Shown piece after piece: positions 16,896 through 25,024 of a DNA stretch of 64,000 bases. Source of the stretch: Candidatus Gastranaerophilales bacterium (GTDB taxonomy: Bacteria > Cyanobacteriota > Vampirovibrionia > Gastranaerophilales > Gastranaerophilaceae); assembly GCA_910587815.1 (NCBI GenBank), contig CAJUNK010000002.1:124001-188000 (forward strand), read 5' to 3'. Position 1 is the first letter of the stretch. The number at the start of each line of letters is the position of its first letter. The position numbers and the translations under genes are program-made. Below the pieces are notes generated by a model. The model was not told the DNA's origin, made no database searches, and was given only the letters and a program-made list of their open reading frames with translations.

Positions 16896-18209
16896 CTATA
16901 CCCTTTTTACCAATTCCCCTTTTGACACCATTTTACGACCTTTTATATAAACATAATCTGGGCGTTCTTTATTTACAACATCATTATAGGTTTCATTTTC
17001 TTTCAGCCAAAATACATTAAAATCCGCATCCTTGCCTTCTTCCAAGGTTCCTATAACATTATCAAGGCGAAGAATTTTTGAGGGGTATTTTGTTAAATAT
17101 TCTATCACCTCAATTGAGCTTAATTGCCCGTTATTCACGTATTTTACTTCATTCAAAAGGCTTAAATCCAAATTAAAGGCAAGAGAATTTGTACCGAAGC
17201 CGAATTTTTTCGGGAAATATCTTAAAACCGTGTCTAAATCAAGCTTTTTAGAATGTAAAGAGTCGCTAATTCTTGGGCAGTAAACAAAAGAAACAGAATT
17301 TTCTTTTAAAATTTCTAAATCTTCTTTTGTTAAATAATTGCCATAAGAAGCTAAAAGACGCTTATTTATGGCGCCAAGTTCATCCAAATAAACAACAGGA
17401 CTTACCCCTTTTATATTCGGTTCAAATTTTTTGTTGCCGGTAAAACTATTCAAAACATCCACATCAGAAAACCCGAATTTCAACCAATCCATTTCATCTT
17501 GGCTTTCAGCCAGGCGGATGGTCATTAAAATATTATTTTTTTTGCAGTATTTTACAAGGATTTTAAAAAGCCTTTTGTGCACAGAACAAACACTATGCGG
17601 AGCCACACCCACAAAGGTATTTTCAGATTTTTGCTTTAATAGTTTATCAATCTTTTTTTGAATGGTGCGAAATTCTTCCTTTGAAGAATCAGGCGAATCG
17701 GAAAATAATTCAAAGAAAAGATATGTTTTTACAGGAATTTCATTTAAAAGTTCAAAATATTTGCTTTCCCTTGATAGCTGTGCAACACAGGTGGTGCCGT
17801 TTAGAAGCGAAAGTTCCAGCCCTTTTTTAAAGGAGTGAATTTTATCTTCCCTATCCAGGCAGAAATATTCACTTAAAAGGTTTGCAAGTTTAAAAATAAA
17901 AGAATTTTTATTCATCCCTGCAATAAAATAATGCTTTTTAAAATTAACAAAAAGTCTTTTGATAGAAGCTTTAAAGCCCTTTGATTTTATTTTACCAATT
18001 TCAGTATATTGAAGGTGATTATGAAGATTTATAAAGCCCGGTGTGATAACAGCATAACCAAAATCCTTATGATGTTTAATAGAAGATGGGTCTATTTCAG
18101 AGGTTTTTACAATCTGCTGCACTTTGCCTTCATCAATAATCAAAGTACAATCTTCATATAAATTGCCATCTGCTGCAATTATCCATTTTGAACTATAGCC
18201 TTTAGACAT
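16896..18209 (-). CDS. Amidohydrolase-family protein with altered metal ligands
   Basis: A 437-residue member of the ATZ/TRZ (chlorohydrolase, SAH/MTA deaminase) branch by its overall layout: a beta-sandwich N-terminus, FINLHNHLQ (His63, His65), GVAPHS (His205), IRLAES (230-235), LLASYGNYLT, and GFGTNSLAFNLDLS, ending with the GTLEEGKDADFNVFW composite domain. Enzymes of this branch coordinate one metal with the HxH pair, a His in HLAET and an Asp in GTD. Here these are Arg232 and Asn341, and the His of LAH is Ser288. Catalysis by the usual route looks unlikely, so it may be a pseudoenzyme or use other residues. AAAGGTG precedes ATG 18209. Confidence 0.77.
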   Translation of the reverse strand: MSKGYSSKWIIAADGNLYEDCTLIIDEGKVQQIVKTSEIDPSSIKHHKDFGYAVITPGFINLHNHLQYTEIGKIKSKGFKASIKRLFVNFKKHYFIAGMNKNSFIFKLANLLSEYFCLDREDKIHSFKKGLELSLLNGTTCVAQLSRESKYFELLNEIPVKTYLFFELFSDSPDSSKEEFRTIQKKIDKLLKQKSENTFVGVAPHSVCSVHKRLFKILVKYCKKNNILMTIRLAESQDEMDWLKFGFSDVDVLNSFTGNKKFEPNIKGVSPVVYLDELGAINKRLLASYGNYLTKEDLEILKENSVSFVYCPRISDSLHSKKLDLDTVLRYFPKKFGFGTNSLAFNLDLSLLNEVKYVNNGQLSSIEVIEYLTKYPSKILRLDNVIGTLEEGKDADFNVFWLKENETYNDVVNKERPDYVYIKGRKMVSKGELVKRV

Positions 18210-18250
18210 TTTGCACCTTTAAATCTACAAGCCATTATTATAATAAATTT

Positions 18251-18577
18251 TTATAATAATTGCAAATATGCTTCGCCCCATTTTTTCATTTCTAAAATTA
18301 TAGGAATGAGACTTTTGCCAAGATTTGTAAGACTATATTCTACTTTTGGCGGCACAACAGGATATACAATTCTTTTTATCAATTTGTCTTCTTCCATTTC
18401 ACGAAGTTGCGTTATAAGCATCTTTGGGGTAACACCTTTTAATATTCTTTGAAGTTCGCTATATCTTAAAACTTTGTTTTCAAACAAATACCAAATAATT
18501 AATATTTTATATTTGCCTCCAATTACATTTAAAGTTACGCCAACCGGACATTTAAATTTTTCAAGCTTATTTTTCAT
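18251..18577 (-). CDS. HxlR-family transcriptional regulator
   Basis: A 108-residue winged-helix regulator. The N-terminal Cys of KCPVGVTLNVIGGKYK (Cys10) is the redox-sensing cysteine position of YodB/HypR-type members. LRYSELQRILKGVTPKMLITQLREME is the helix-turn-helix, followed by the wing YPVVPPKVEYSLTNLG. It is divergent from a flavodoxin-fold oxidoreductase 105 nt away, and the shared intergenic region has two inverted repeats. The likely role is to repress that oxidoreductase until thiol-reactive electrophiles appear; this is by analogy with YodB. Confidence 0.9.
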   Translation of the reverse strand: MKNKLEKFKCPVGVTLNVIGGKYKILIIWYLFENKVLRYSELQRILKGVTPKMLITQLREMEEDKLIKRIVYPVVPPKVEYSLTNLGKSLIPIILEMKKWGEAYLQLL

Positions 18578-18591
18578 ATATCACTCAATTC

Positions 18592-18628
18592 TATCTTTTT
18601 AGATAGTATATTACAAAAAAGTAAATAC
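18592..18628. promoter_or_regulatory. Inverted repeats between hxlR-type gene and oxidoreductase
   Basis: Two candidate operators lie side by side: TATCTTTTTAGATA (18592-18605, arms TATCT / AGATA) and an imperfect palindrome at 18606-18628 with arms GTATATTAC and GTAAATAC around a run of A. Both are in the region where the divergent promoters must lie. Confidence 0.5.
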
Positions 18629-18682
18629 TTGTATAAAAGATAAAAATATATAAAATACTGATTATACAGAAAGGAAATTTGT

Positions 18683-19345
18683 ATGGAAAAGAAAAAAATT
18701 TACATAATAAATGGCTCAAACAGAAAAAACGTCAATACCGATAGTATGTGCAAAAGCTTTATGGAAGGAGCAAAAGATGCAGAATGTGAAACTGAAATTA
18801 TCCATCTTTATAATGTAGATTTTAAAGGATGCTACAGTTGTTTTACATGTAAATTAAAAAATGGCAAAAACTATGGAAAATGCTCATATAAAGATGGTCT
18901 TGAGCCTATCCTTAACAAAATATCAAAAGGAGATGGCATAGTTTTTGCAACACCTATATATTTTGCAGATATATCTGGAACAATGAAAATGTTTGTAGAA
19001 CGACTGCTTTTTCCCTATGTAAGATATGACAAAAATTACACATCTATTGCGCCTAAAAAATTAAAAACAGCTGTTATATATACAATGAATGTCGACAAAA
19101 AAACCTTTGAAGAAACATACGTGGGAAAAAATGGCCTTGGCCCAATTGGTTTTTTTGAAAAATGGATAAGCCATATTTTTGATACACCGAAAAGAATTTG
19201 CGCTTTTAATACATATCAATTTTCTGATTACAATAAATATTTTTCAGAGGTTTGGGACAAAGATGATAAATTAAAATATAAGAACGAAATTTTCCCAAAA
19301 GAACTTGAAAAGGCCTATGAAGCTGGAAAAAATATGTTCATTTAA
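18683..19345 (+). CDS. Flavodoxin-fold NAD(P)H-dependent oxidoreductase
   Basis: A 220-residue FMN-binding reductase. The phosphate-binding loop NGSNRKNVNTDSM opens the protein. A cysteine cluster CYSCFTCKLKNGKNYGKC follows, resembling iron-sulfur flavoproteins of anaerobes, and then the flavodoxin TPIYFADISGTMKMFVERL segment. It probably reduces quinones, nitro compounds or other electrophiles with NAD(P)H. AAAGGAAA gives a good ribosome site before ATG 18683. It is divergent from the HxlR regulator. Its TAA stop directly abuts the stop codon of the O-antigen ligase gene on the other strand, with no spacer. Confidence 0.86.
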   Translation: MEKKKIYIINGSNRKNVNTDSMCKSFMEGAKDAECETEIIHLYNVDFKGCYSCFTCKLKNGKNYGKCSYKDGLEPILNKISKGDGIVFATPIYFADISGTMKMFVERLLFPYVRYDKNYTSIAPKKLKTAVIYTMNVDKKTFEETYVGKNGLGPIGFFEKWISHIFDTPKRICAFNTYQFSDYNKYFSEVWDKDDKLKYKNEIFPKELEKAYEAGKNMFI

Positions 19346-20743
19346 TTATTTTACAAGTTTTAAATTGGGAGCACCCAAAATATAGGCGTTTAAAACCGCC
19401 ACATTTACCCAAAAAATTATCTGCAATTGCGGCCTATACCAAACCGTATCAAAAAGTCCATGGGCCATTGTAGATATTATGGCAAGTATTATTGAAAATA
19501 TTATAACCCTGGCGCTTTTTGGGGCAGTTTCATCTAAAAATATTTTAAAAGCCTTTGAAAGGGCACAGAAAATAAATACAGCAAAGAAAATAAGTGCAAA
19601 AACACCCGATTCTACAGCAATTTCCAATGGTACACAATAAGCACCCAAAGCATCAAAGCCTGTTTTCATATAAAGACCGTAAATTTCCCTGAAATTTAAA
19701 TTTCCAAGCCCTACCCCTAAATATGGATTATCTTGAAACATTTTAAATGCTGCTTCATAAACATTCATTCTAAATGAAATGGATGAATCCCCTCTAAACT
19801 GGAAAATAGAGGTAAAACGTCTTGAAATTGAGGGAGTGAAAATAATTAAAGCAACCCCAAGACCAATAAGCCCTGCTATAGCGTTTTTATAACGTTTTTT
19901 AATATTTGTAAAGCCACCGTAAACTTTCTTTACATAATAATTTGCACCCCAAAAAAGGACAGCAAAAAAGGCAAGAAGACCTAAATACGCCCCGCGGCAG
20001 CCTGTAAAAATTATTGCAACAAGGTTTAAAATAAAAATCCCTGCCCAAACTATTGTACGTTTTTTTTCTTGTCCATCTTTAATTTTTATAAAATGAAGCC
20101 CAAAATATGCAAAAACGGAAGATAACCCTGTTATTAAATATCCACCAAGAAGATTTGGGTTTGAAGGTTTTAATGTACCAAAAGACCTTGATATCAGCTG
20201 GCTTTCATGGCTCATAGATGATGTATCCACCCAACCTGCCAAAGCTTCCACCCTTTGAAAATGCTGAAACACTGCAATAATACTTTCATAAGACATGATA
20301 ACTGCAATAAAAAACAGTGTAGGCAGAATTTTTTTCTTATTATTTAGGAAAAAATAAACACTTGAAAAATAAAAAAGAAAATAAGTAATGCTTTTAAAAA
20401 AACCTTTGAGACTCATCACAAAAAGCGTAGAACCCATTAAAGAAACAAAAATAAATAAAAAATAAATTATTAAAAAGATATCTATCTTTGAAATTTTAAA
20501 GGTTTCACCTTTTTTAAAAAATAATCTTATTATAGATAAAAATACAAATATAAATGCAAATGCACCAATAGTACCACTTTTACAAAATGCGGTTGATATA
20601 ATTGTTAGAACAAAAAATATCCACATCAAAAAATCTATATGGCAAAAAAACTGACTATCTCTTATAAATGAAGCCATTTTAGAATTTTGAAGTGCGCCTA
20701 AAAACCTGTTAAAGACGCTTAAAAATAAACTATTAGTGAACAT
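19346..20743 (-). CDS. O-antigen ligase / Wzy-type membrane protein
   Basis: A 465-residue inner-membrane protein with roughly ten or more hydrophobic helices and one long periplasmic loop, the layout of the O-antigen ligase / polymerase superfamily. The signature region FTGCRGAYLGLLAFFAVLFW and the GVGLGNLNFREIYGLY periplasmic segment support this. It would join polysaccharide to lipid A-core or another acceptor. The N-terminus overlaps the DUF4330 gene by 11 nt, and a heptose kinase lies further upstream in the same direction, so this is probably an envelope polysaccharide operon. Ligase versus polymerase cannot be decided from the sequence. Confidence 0.82.
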   Translation of the reverse strand: MFTNSLFLSVFNRFLGALQNSKMASFIRDSQFFCHIDFLMWIFFVLTIISTAFCKSGTIGAFAFIFVFLSIIRLFFKKGETFKISKIDIFLIIYFLFIFVSLMGSTLFVMSLKGFFKSITYFLFYFSSVYFFLNNKKKILPTLFFIAVIMSYESIIAVFQHFQRVEALAGWVDTSSMSHESQLISRSFGTLKPSNPNLLGGYLITGLSSVFAYFGLHFIKIKDGQEKKRTIVWAGIFILNLVAIIFTGCRGAYLGLLAFFAVLFWGANYYVKKVYGGFTNIKKRYKNAIAGLIGLGVALIIFTPSISRRFTSIFQFRGDSSISFRMNVYEAAFKMFQDNPYLGVGLGNLNFREIYGLYMKTGFDALGAYCVPLEIAVESGVFALIFFAVFIFCALSKAFKIFLDETAPKSARVIIFSIILAIISTMAHGLFDTVWYRPQLQIIFWVNVAVLNAYILGAPNLKLVK

Positions 20744-21305
20744 CCTGGTTTTTATTTACCTGTTTTTCAATCTCATCGTCTGCTTTTTTGCTTTCAGCTT
20801 TTTTGGAAACGGAAATATTTGATACAATACCGTTCAATCTGTAATCCACCCCTTCAAGCGTTACAGGAAGACCGATTTTTATTTTATTTCCGCCAACAAC
20901 AGCGCCATCTTTTGTAATTTTTGCATCATCCTCTACAGTTACAAGAAAATCATAATTAAAGGGAGAAGTTACATCATCTACCACTTGATATCCGCTTCCA
21001 ACAGGGAGCATAACCTTTTTCCTGTCGTAATTTACGTTTGTAATCTTTAATTTTGTATAAGGAACGTTCCTGATTGTGATAAATGTTTCATCCCCTATTT
21101 CAAAGGGTGAATTGTTGCTGGTTACAACTACACCCCTAAAATATACTTCAATATCCACTTTTGTGCTTGCTTCAATTTGCTTGGATGATGTTGCCCTTTT
21201 GCCTGAAACCGTTACAGCGCCTACAATTAGCGCAACTAAAATTATAAAAATTATAATAATATCAATAGGCCTTAATTTTTTTAAAATATTTAAAAATTTA
21301 TCCAT
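20733..21305 (-). CDS. DUF4330-type membrane-anchored protein
   Basis: A 190-residue protein with an N-terminal cytosolic stretch (MDKFLNILKKLRPID), one transmembrane helix (about 15-35) and an extracytoplasmic domain with beta-rich segments such as VDIEVYFRGVVV and RLNGIVSNISV, ending in a charged tail. The layout matches the DUF4330 family, which I know from cyanobacteria, Melainabacteria and Firmicutes and which has no established function. It is embedded between the heptose kinase (3-nt gap) and the O-antigen ligase (11-nt overlap), so a role in surface polysaccharide assembly is likely. Confidence 0.78.
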   Translation of the reverse strand: MDKFLNILKKLRPIDIIIIFIILVALIVGAVTVSGKRATSSKQIEASTKVDIEVYFRGVVVTSNNSPFEIGDETFITIRNVPYTKLKITNVNYDRKKVMLPVGSGYQVVDDVTSPFNYDFLVTVEDDAKITKDGAVVGGNKIKIGLPVTLEGVDYRLNGIVSNISVSKKAESKKADDEIEKQVNKNQDVH

Positions 21306-21308
21306 TGA

Positions 21309-22355
21309 TTAAATCTCCTTAATATTGTTAAGTTCTGTCCTTAATTCTTCTAAATTTGTTGTATGGCATCCAAACTGCCTGATTACAATGCTTGCGGCCA
21401 AATTTCCTATAACCATAGCATATTTTGCACTAAACCCTGCACAAAGTGCAAGCGTAAATGCTGCAACAACAGTATCTCCGGCCCCTGTCACATCAAAAAC
21501 TTCTTTTTTATTGAACGCAGGAATTTTCTGCATTTGAGGCGCCGTATTATTTGCACCATCTAAAACACCATTGATACAAGGGTTTTCAAACAATACCATT
21601 CCTTTTTCGCCGCGTGTGATAAGTGCATATTTTAAATCAAGTTTGTCTAAAAGTTCACATCCTGCCTTTTTAAGCGCAGCATCATCATTTATAAAATATC
21701 CTAAAAATTTCTCGCTATCCGGCTGGTTTGGGGTAATTGCAGTCACACCCTTATATTTTTCCATATCTTTTTGAATATCAGCTACAATTATTTTATTATG
21801 CGTATGTGCTGTTTCAATTGCAGTTTTTATAACATTTTCAGTCAAACACCCGAGGTGATAATCAGATAAAATCACCCCGTCATATAAAGGAATTGCTTTT
21901 TTAATATTTTCAATAACCTTGGCTTCAATTTCAGGCGATAATGGGGTTTTTGTTTGTCTGTCTATCCTTACAATCTGCTGGGTGATACTTTGGGAACAGG
22001 AACCTGAAATACGTGTTTTTGTGGTGGTTTTACGGGTTTTATCCACTACCATAAAATCTGTATTAATTTTTGCATCATTTAAGGTTTTAATCAAAACACC
22101 GCCATAGTAATCATCACCCAAAACACCTATAGCGCCTACTTTCCCATTATTTATAGATGCAATATTGTTTGCCGCATTTGATGCTGTGCCAAGAATAATT
22201 TCTGTCCTTGAATGTTCTAAAATAAGAACAGGTGCTTCTCTTGAGATACGTTCTGTTTGCCCAAATACCATCTCATCTATTGCAAAATCGCCAATTACAA
22301 GAATTTTTGGACTGTTTAATCTATCCAGATTTTTTAGAATTTCAGCTTTTTCCAT
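21309..22355 (-). CDS. hldA: D-glycero-beta-D-manno-heptose-7-phosphate kinase (PfkB family)
   Basis: A 348-residue sugar kinase with the RfaE1/HldA layout: N-terminal VIGDFAIDEMVFGQTERISREAPV, the GTASNAANNIASI substrate loop, the LSDYHLGCLT block, and the PfkB signature FDVTGAGDTVVAAF with the catalytic Asp. It phosphorylates heptose-7-phosphate at C1 for ADP-heptose and LPS inner core. It lacks the cytidylyltransferase half found in HldE. It heads the operon with DUF4330 and the O-antigen ligase. A ribokinase-like role with another sugar is possible but less likely. Confidence 0.86.
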   Translation of the reverse strand: MEKAEILKNLDRLNSPKILVIGDFAIDEMVFGQTERISREAPVLILEHSRTEIILGTASNAANNIASINNGKVGAIGVLGDDYYGGVLIKTLNDAKINTDFMVVDKTRKTTTKTRISGSCSQSITQQIVRIDRQTKTPLSPEIEAKVIENIKKAIPLYDGVILSDYHLGCLTENVIKTAIETAHTHNKIIVADIQKDMEKYKGVTAITPNQPDSEKFLGYFINDDAALKKAGCELLDKLDLKYALITRGEKGMVLFENPCINGVLDGANNTAPQMQKIPAFNKKEVFDVTGAGDTVVAAFTLALCAGFSAKYAMVIGNLAASIVIRQFGCHTTNLEELRTELNNIKEI

Positions 22356-22442
22356 AAAAAAATTCTAGCACAAAAATATTTTGCAATCTTAAAATAAATA
22401 CTGAAAAATAGCCCCATAGCACCCCACGATGCATCAGCATTA

Positions 22443-23834
22443 TTACTGTGCTACAACCACTCTATTTCTGCCGCCCTCTTTTGCTTTGTAAAGAGCCCCA
22501 TCAGCTGCTCTGTATAATTCATCTGGTTCTTTCATAGAATTATTATAAACAGACACACCAACAGATATGGTGACATTTATGCTTGAAACACCTTCAATTC
22601 TATAATCTTCAATATTAATTTTTTTCTTTTCAATTTGAGACCTTAAACGTTCCGCCACCACAGTTGCTTCTTCAAGCGATGTATTTGGAAGAATTATTGT
22701 AAATTCTTCTCCGCCATAACGAGATGGAATATCATATTCGCGCAATTCTTTTTTAATAGCTTTTGCAACAGTTTTCAAAACGCAATCGCCCACAGCATGC
22801 CCGTATGTGTCATTTACAGATTTAAAGAAATCAATATCTGTCATAATACAGCACAGGCTTGTCTTTTGCCTTTTTGCATTTGCAATTTCTGAATGAAGCC
22901 TTGTGTGAAACTGGTGTCTATTATTCAGGCCTGTGAGGGCATCAAGAGTTGCATGTTCTAATATTTTCATATAAGAACTTGCCCGCTCTACTGTGGTGGA
23001 TGCTTGTTTTGAAATTTCAATTAAATAATCTGTGTCTTTATTATTTAATTTTTCAAGACCACTTTTTGCAACAATAGCCCCAAAGATTTTACCATCACAA
23101 AACAAAGGAAAAATGCCGATTTTACCTTCATCTTCAAGAATGCAGGTACTTTTTGGGTTAACAACACTTAGATAATCAAAAATCCTTTCATCTGAACAAT
23201 TGTTTGGCCAAATTAATTTCCAGGCTTTTGCATCGTTTTTTTTCTTCGAGGATTTTAAAAACACATAAATCAAATGTTCCTGAATAAACCCATCTATCAT
23301 TTCTCCTAAAACAGGCATAATGTAGTTTAATTCATATTGGGTTTCTATTATTTTTGCTATATTCCTTATTGTTTTATGAAATTTCCCTTGAATTAACATA
23401 TCTTCAGAATTTTTTAAATTACTTAATGCAAAAGAAATCTGTCTTGATATTAAAGGTAAAACTTCAAACAAAAGTTTATTTTTTATTTCCCCTTTTATAT
23501 ACACTATGCCAGATAATTTTTTATCATCATAAACAGGGAAGACAAGCGTGTTTTTTTCTTTAATATAATCTGTAGTGTTATATTTAAATGAACAAAAATA
23601 ACTATTTAGAATGTTTGCCCTGTAGTCTTTCTTTAAGACCTCCCATGGTTTTGTAAAATCTTTAAGTGTATTTAAAACTTCATCATAGAGGAAAATATGA
23701 AATTCAGTTATATTTCCAAATGTTTTAAATACATATTTAAGGCTGGCTGCAAGAGAGTTTTCTGTTTTTGAAATTTCAAAAACAGAAGTCATATCTAAAA
23801 GAAAATTATAAATTATTTTTTCGCTTGTTTTCAA
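22443..23834 (-). CDS. GAF-like diguanylate cyclase (GGDEF)
   Basis: A 463-residue signalling enzyme that makes cyclic di-GMP from GTP. The N-terminal 280 residues look like one or two GAF-type sensor domains without membrane segments. The GGDEF domain runs from about 295 to the end, with DALTGLNNRHQF, the active-site GGEEF at 374-378, and an intact inhibitory I-site REYD at 365-368. Active-site residues look complete, so activity with product inhibition is expected. It is followed on the same strand by nothing closely coupled; upstream lies a TPR membrane protein gene about 40 nt away. Confidence 0.93.
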   Translation of the reverse strand: MKTSEKIIYNFLLDMTSVFEISKTENSLAASLKYVFKTFGNITEFHIFLYDEVLNTLKDFTKPWEVLKKDYRANILNSYFCSFKYNTTDYIKEKNTLVFPVYDDKKLSGIVYIKGEIKNKLLFEVLPLISRQISFALSNLKNSEDMLIQGKFHKTIRNIAKIIETQYELNYIMPVLGEMIDGFIQEHLIYVFLKSSKKKNDAKAWKLIWPNNCSDERIFDYLSVVNPKSTCILEDEGKIGIFPLFCDGKIFGAIVAKSGLEKLNNKDTDYLIEISKQASTTVERASSYMKILEHATLDALTGLNNRHQFHTRLHSEIANAKRQKTSLCCIMTDIDFFKSVNDTYGHAVGDCVLKTVAKAIKKELREYDIPSRYGGEEFTIILPNTSLEEATVVAERLRSQIEKKKINIEDYRIEGVSSINVTISVGVSVYNNSMKEPDELYRAADGALYKAKEGGRNRVVVAQ

Positions 23835-23872
23835 TTTTTTTCTGTTCCTTCTTTATACAACATAGGCCTTTT

Positions 23873-24943
23873 TTAATCTTTTATACCTTCTTCAAAATAT
23901 TTTTTATTAGCACAGGTTTTAAAATTTTTCACCATTGCCCCGTCAAATTCATCTGCAATAACCACTTTTCCACCGACAATGGTTATTCTTTCTTTATTAA
24001 TGTCATCAGATTCATTCAGACGTTTTATCATTTCTCTGTATTCTTCTGTTATAGAATATTTTTGATTTACTTCATTTAAAACATCATAAATATATCGTGT
24101 TTTATTACTGTCTCCGTTTGAATCCAAAAGAAGCCCTGCTTTTTTAAATTCTTCAATAGAATCAGCATACATTTTCATGCCCTTTAATAAAATGGCAAGA
24201 TTATAATGTGCTTCATATTTCATAGGCTCTTTTTCAATAGCTTTGCAGTAATAATATCCTGCATATTCAGGCTCCCTTAAAAGATGATAGGCGATGCCTA
24301 AATTATAATAAACATCGTAAATTTTTAAAGATTTAAGCGCCTTTTGATAGGAATTTACAGCATTTTCAAGATATTTTCTAGATAAAAATACATCTTCTCC
24401 ATCCAAAAGCGATTTGCCGCGCCAAGCAAGACCCTGATTATAATAGGCAACGCCTTTGTTGTGCTTATAAGAGTGTTTATTGTCTACAATAAATGGAATA
24501 TAAACCCATTTTGGAATTTTTTCTATGGCAAGGTCGTATTCTTCAATTGCCTTATCATAATTAAATGTGGCCTCAGAAAGCACTATTGCATAGTCTATCC
24601 TTGCAACAGTAAAATCTGGTTTTAATTGAAGAGCTTTTGAATAAGCATCAAGTGCTGAATAATAATCTTCATAAACAACATATAAATTTCCAAGATTATA
24701 TTGGGCTCTATAGTGTTTTGGATATAAATCAAGTGCTTTTATGTAAGAATTTATTGCATCTTGGGGTCTGTGTTTTTTATAATAATTATCCCCTAAATAT
24801 ACATAATAAAAGCTTAAAACCTTGTGCCACTGGGCTTTATAAAAATCTTTGAAAACAAAAATGCTTGCAATAAATATTACAAACAGTATAAAGCTAAATA
24901 TTCTGACAGTTGTGTTTTTAAAAACTTTTAAAAATCTTCTCAT
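23873..24943 (-). CDS. Membrane-anchored TPR-repeat protein
   Basis: A 356-residue protein with an N-terminal transmembrane anchor (about 12-32, after MRRFLKVFKN) and at least six tetratricopeptide repeats in the rest, for example AINSYIKALDLYPKHYRAQYN and DAYSKALQLKPDFTVARID. The repeats face outside the cytoplasm if the anchor is N-in. TPRs mediate protein contacts. It is upstream of the diguanylate cyclase gene and downstream of another TPR gene, all on the minus strand. Partner and process are unknown; envelope or pilus assembly is a guess from the gene content nearby. Confidence 0.8.
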   Translation of the reverse strand: MRRFLKVFKNTTVRIFSFILFVIFIASIFVFKDFYKAQWHKVLSFYYVYLGDNYYKKHRPQDAINSYIKALDLYPKHYRAQYNLGNLYVVYEDYYSALDAYSKALQLKPDFTVARIDYAIVLSEATFNYDKAIEEYDLAIEKIPKWVYIPFIVDNKHSYKHNKGVAYYNQGLAWRGKSLLDGEDVFLSRKYLENAVNSYQKALKSLKIYDVYYNLGIAYHLLREPEYAGYYYCKAIEKEPMKYEAHYNLAILLKGMKMYADSIEEFKKAGLLLDSNGDSNKTRYIYDVLNEVNQKYSITEEYREMIKRLNESDDINKERITIVGGKVVIADEFDGAMVKNFKTCANKKYFEEGIKD

Positions 24944-25024
24944 TATAAAATCATCTAAACCGGTTATAGCAATTATTATTTTAAAAGGATGGCAATATTA
25001 GACGTTATTTAAACTTTTGTAAAC

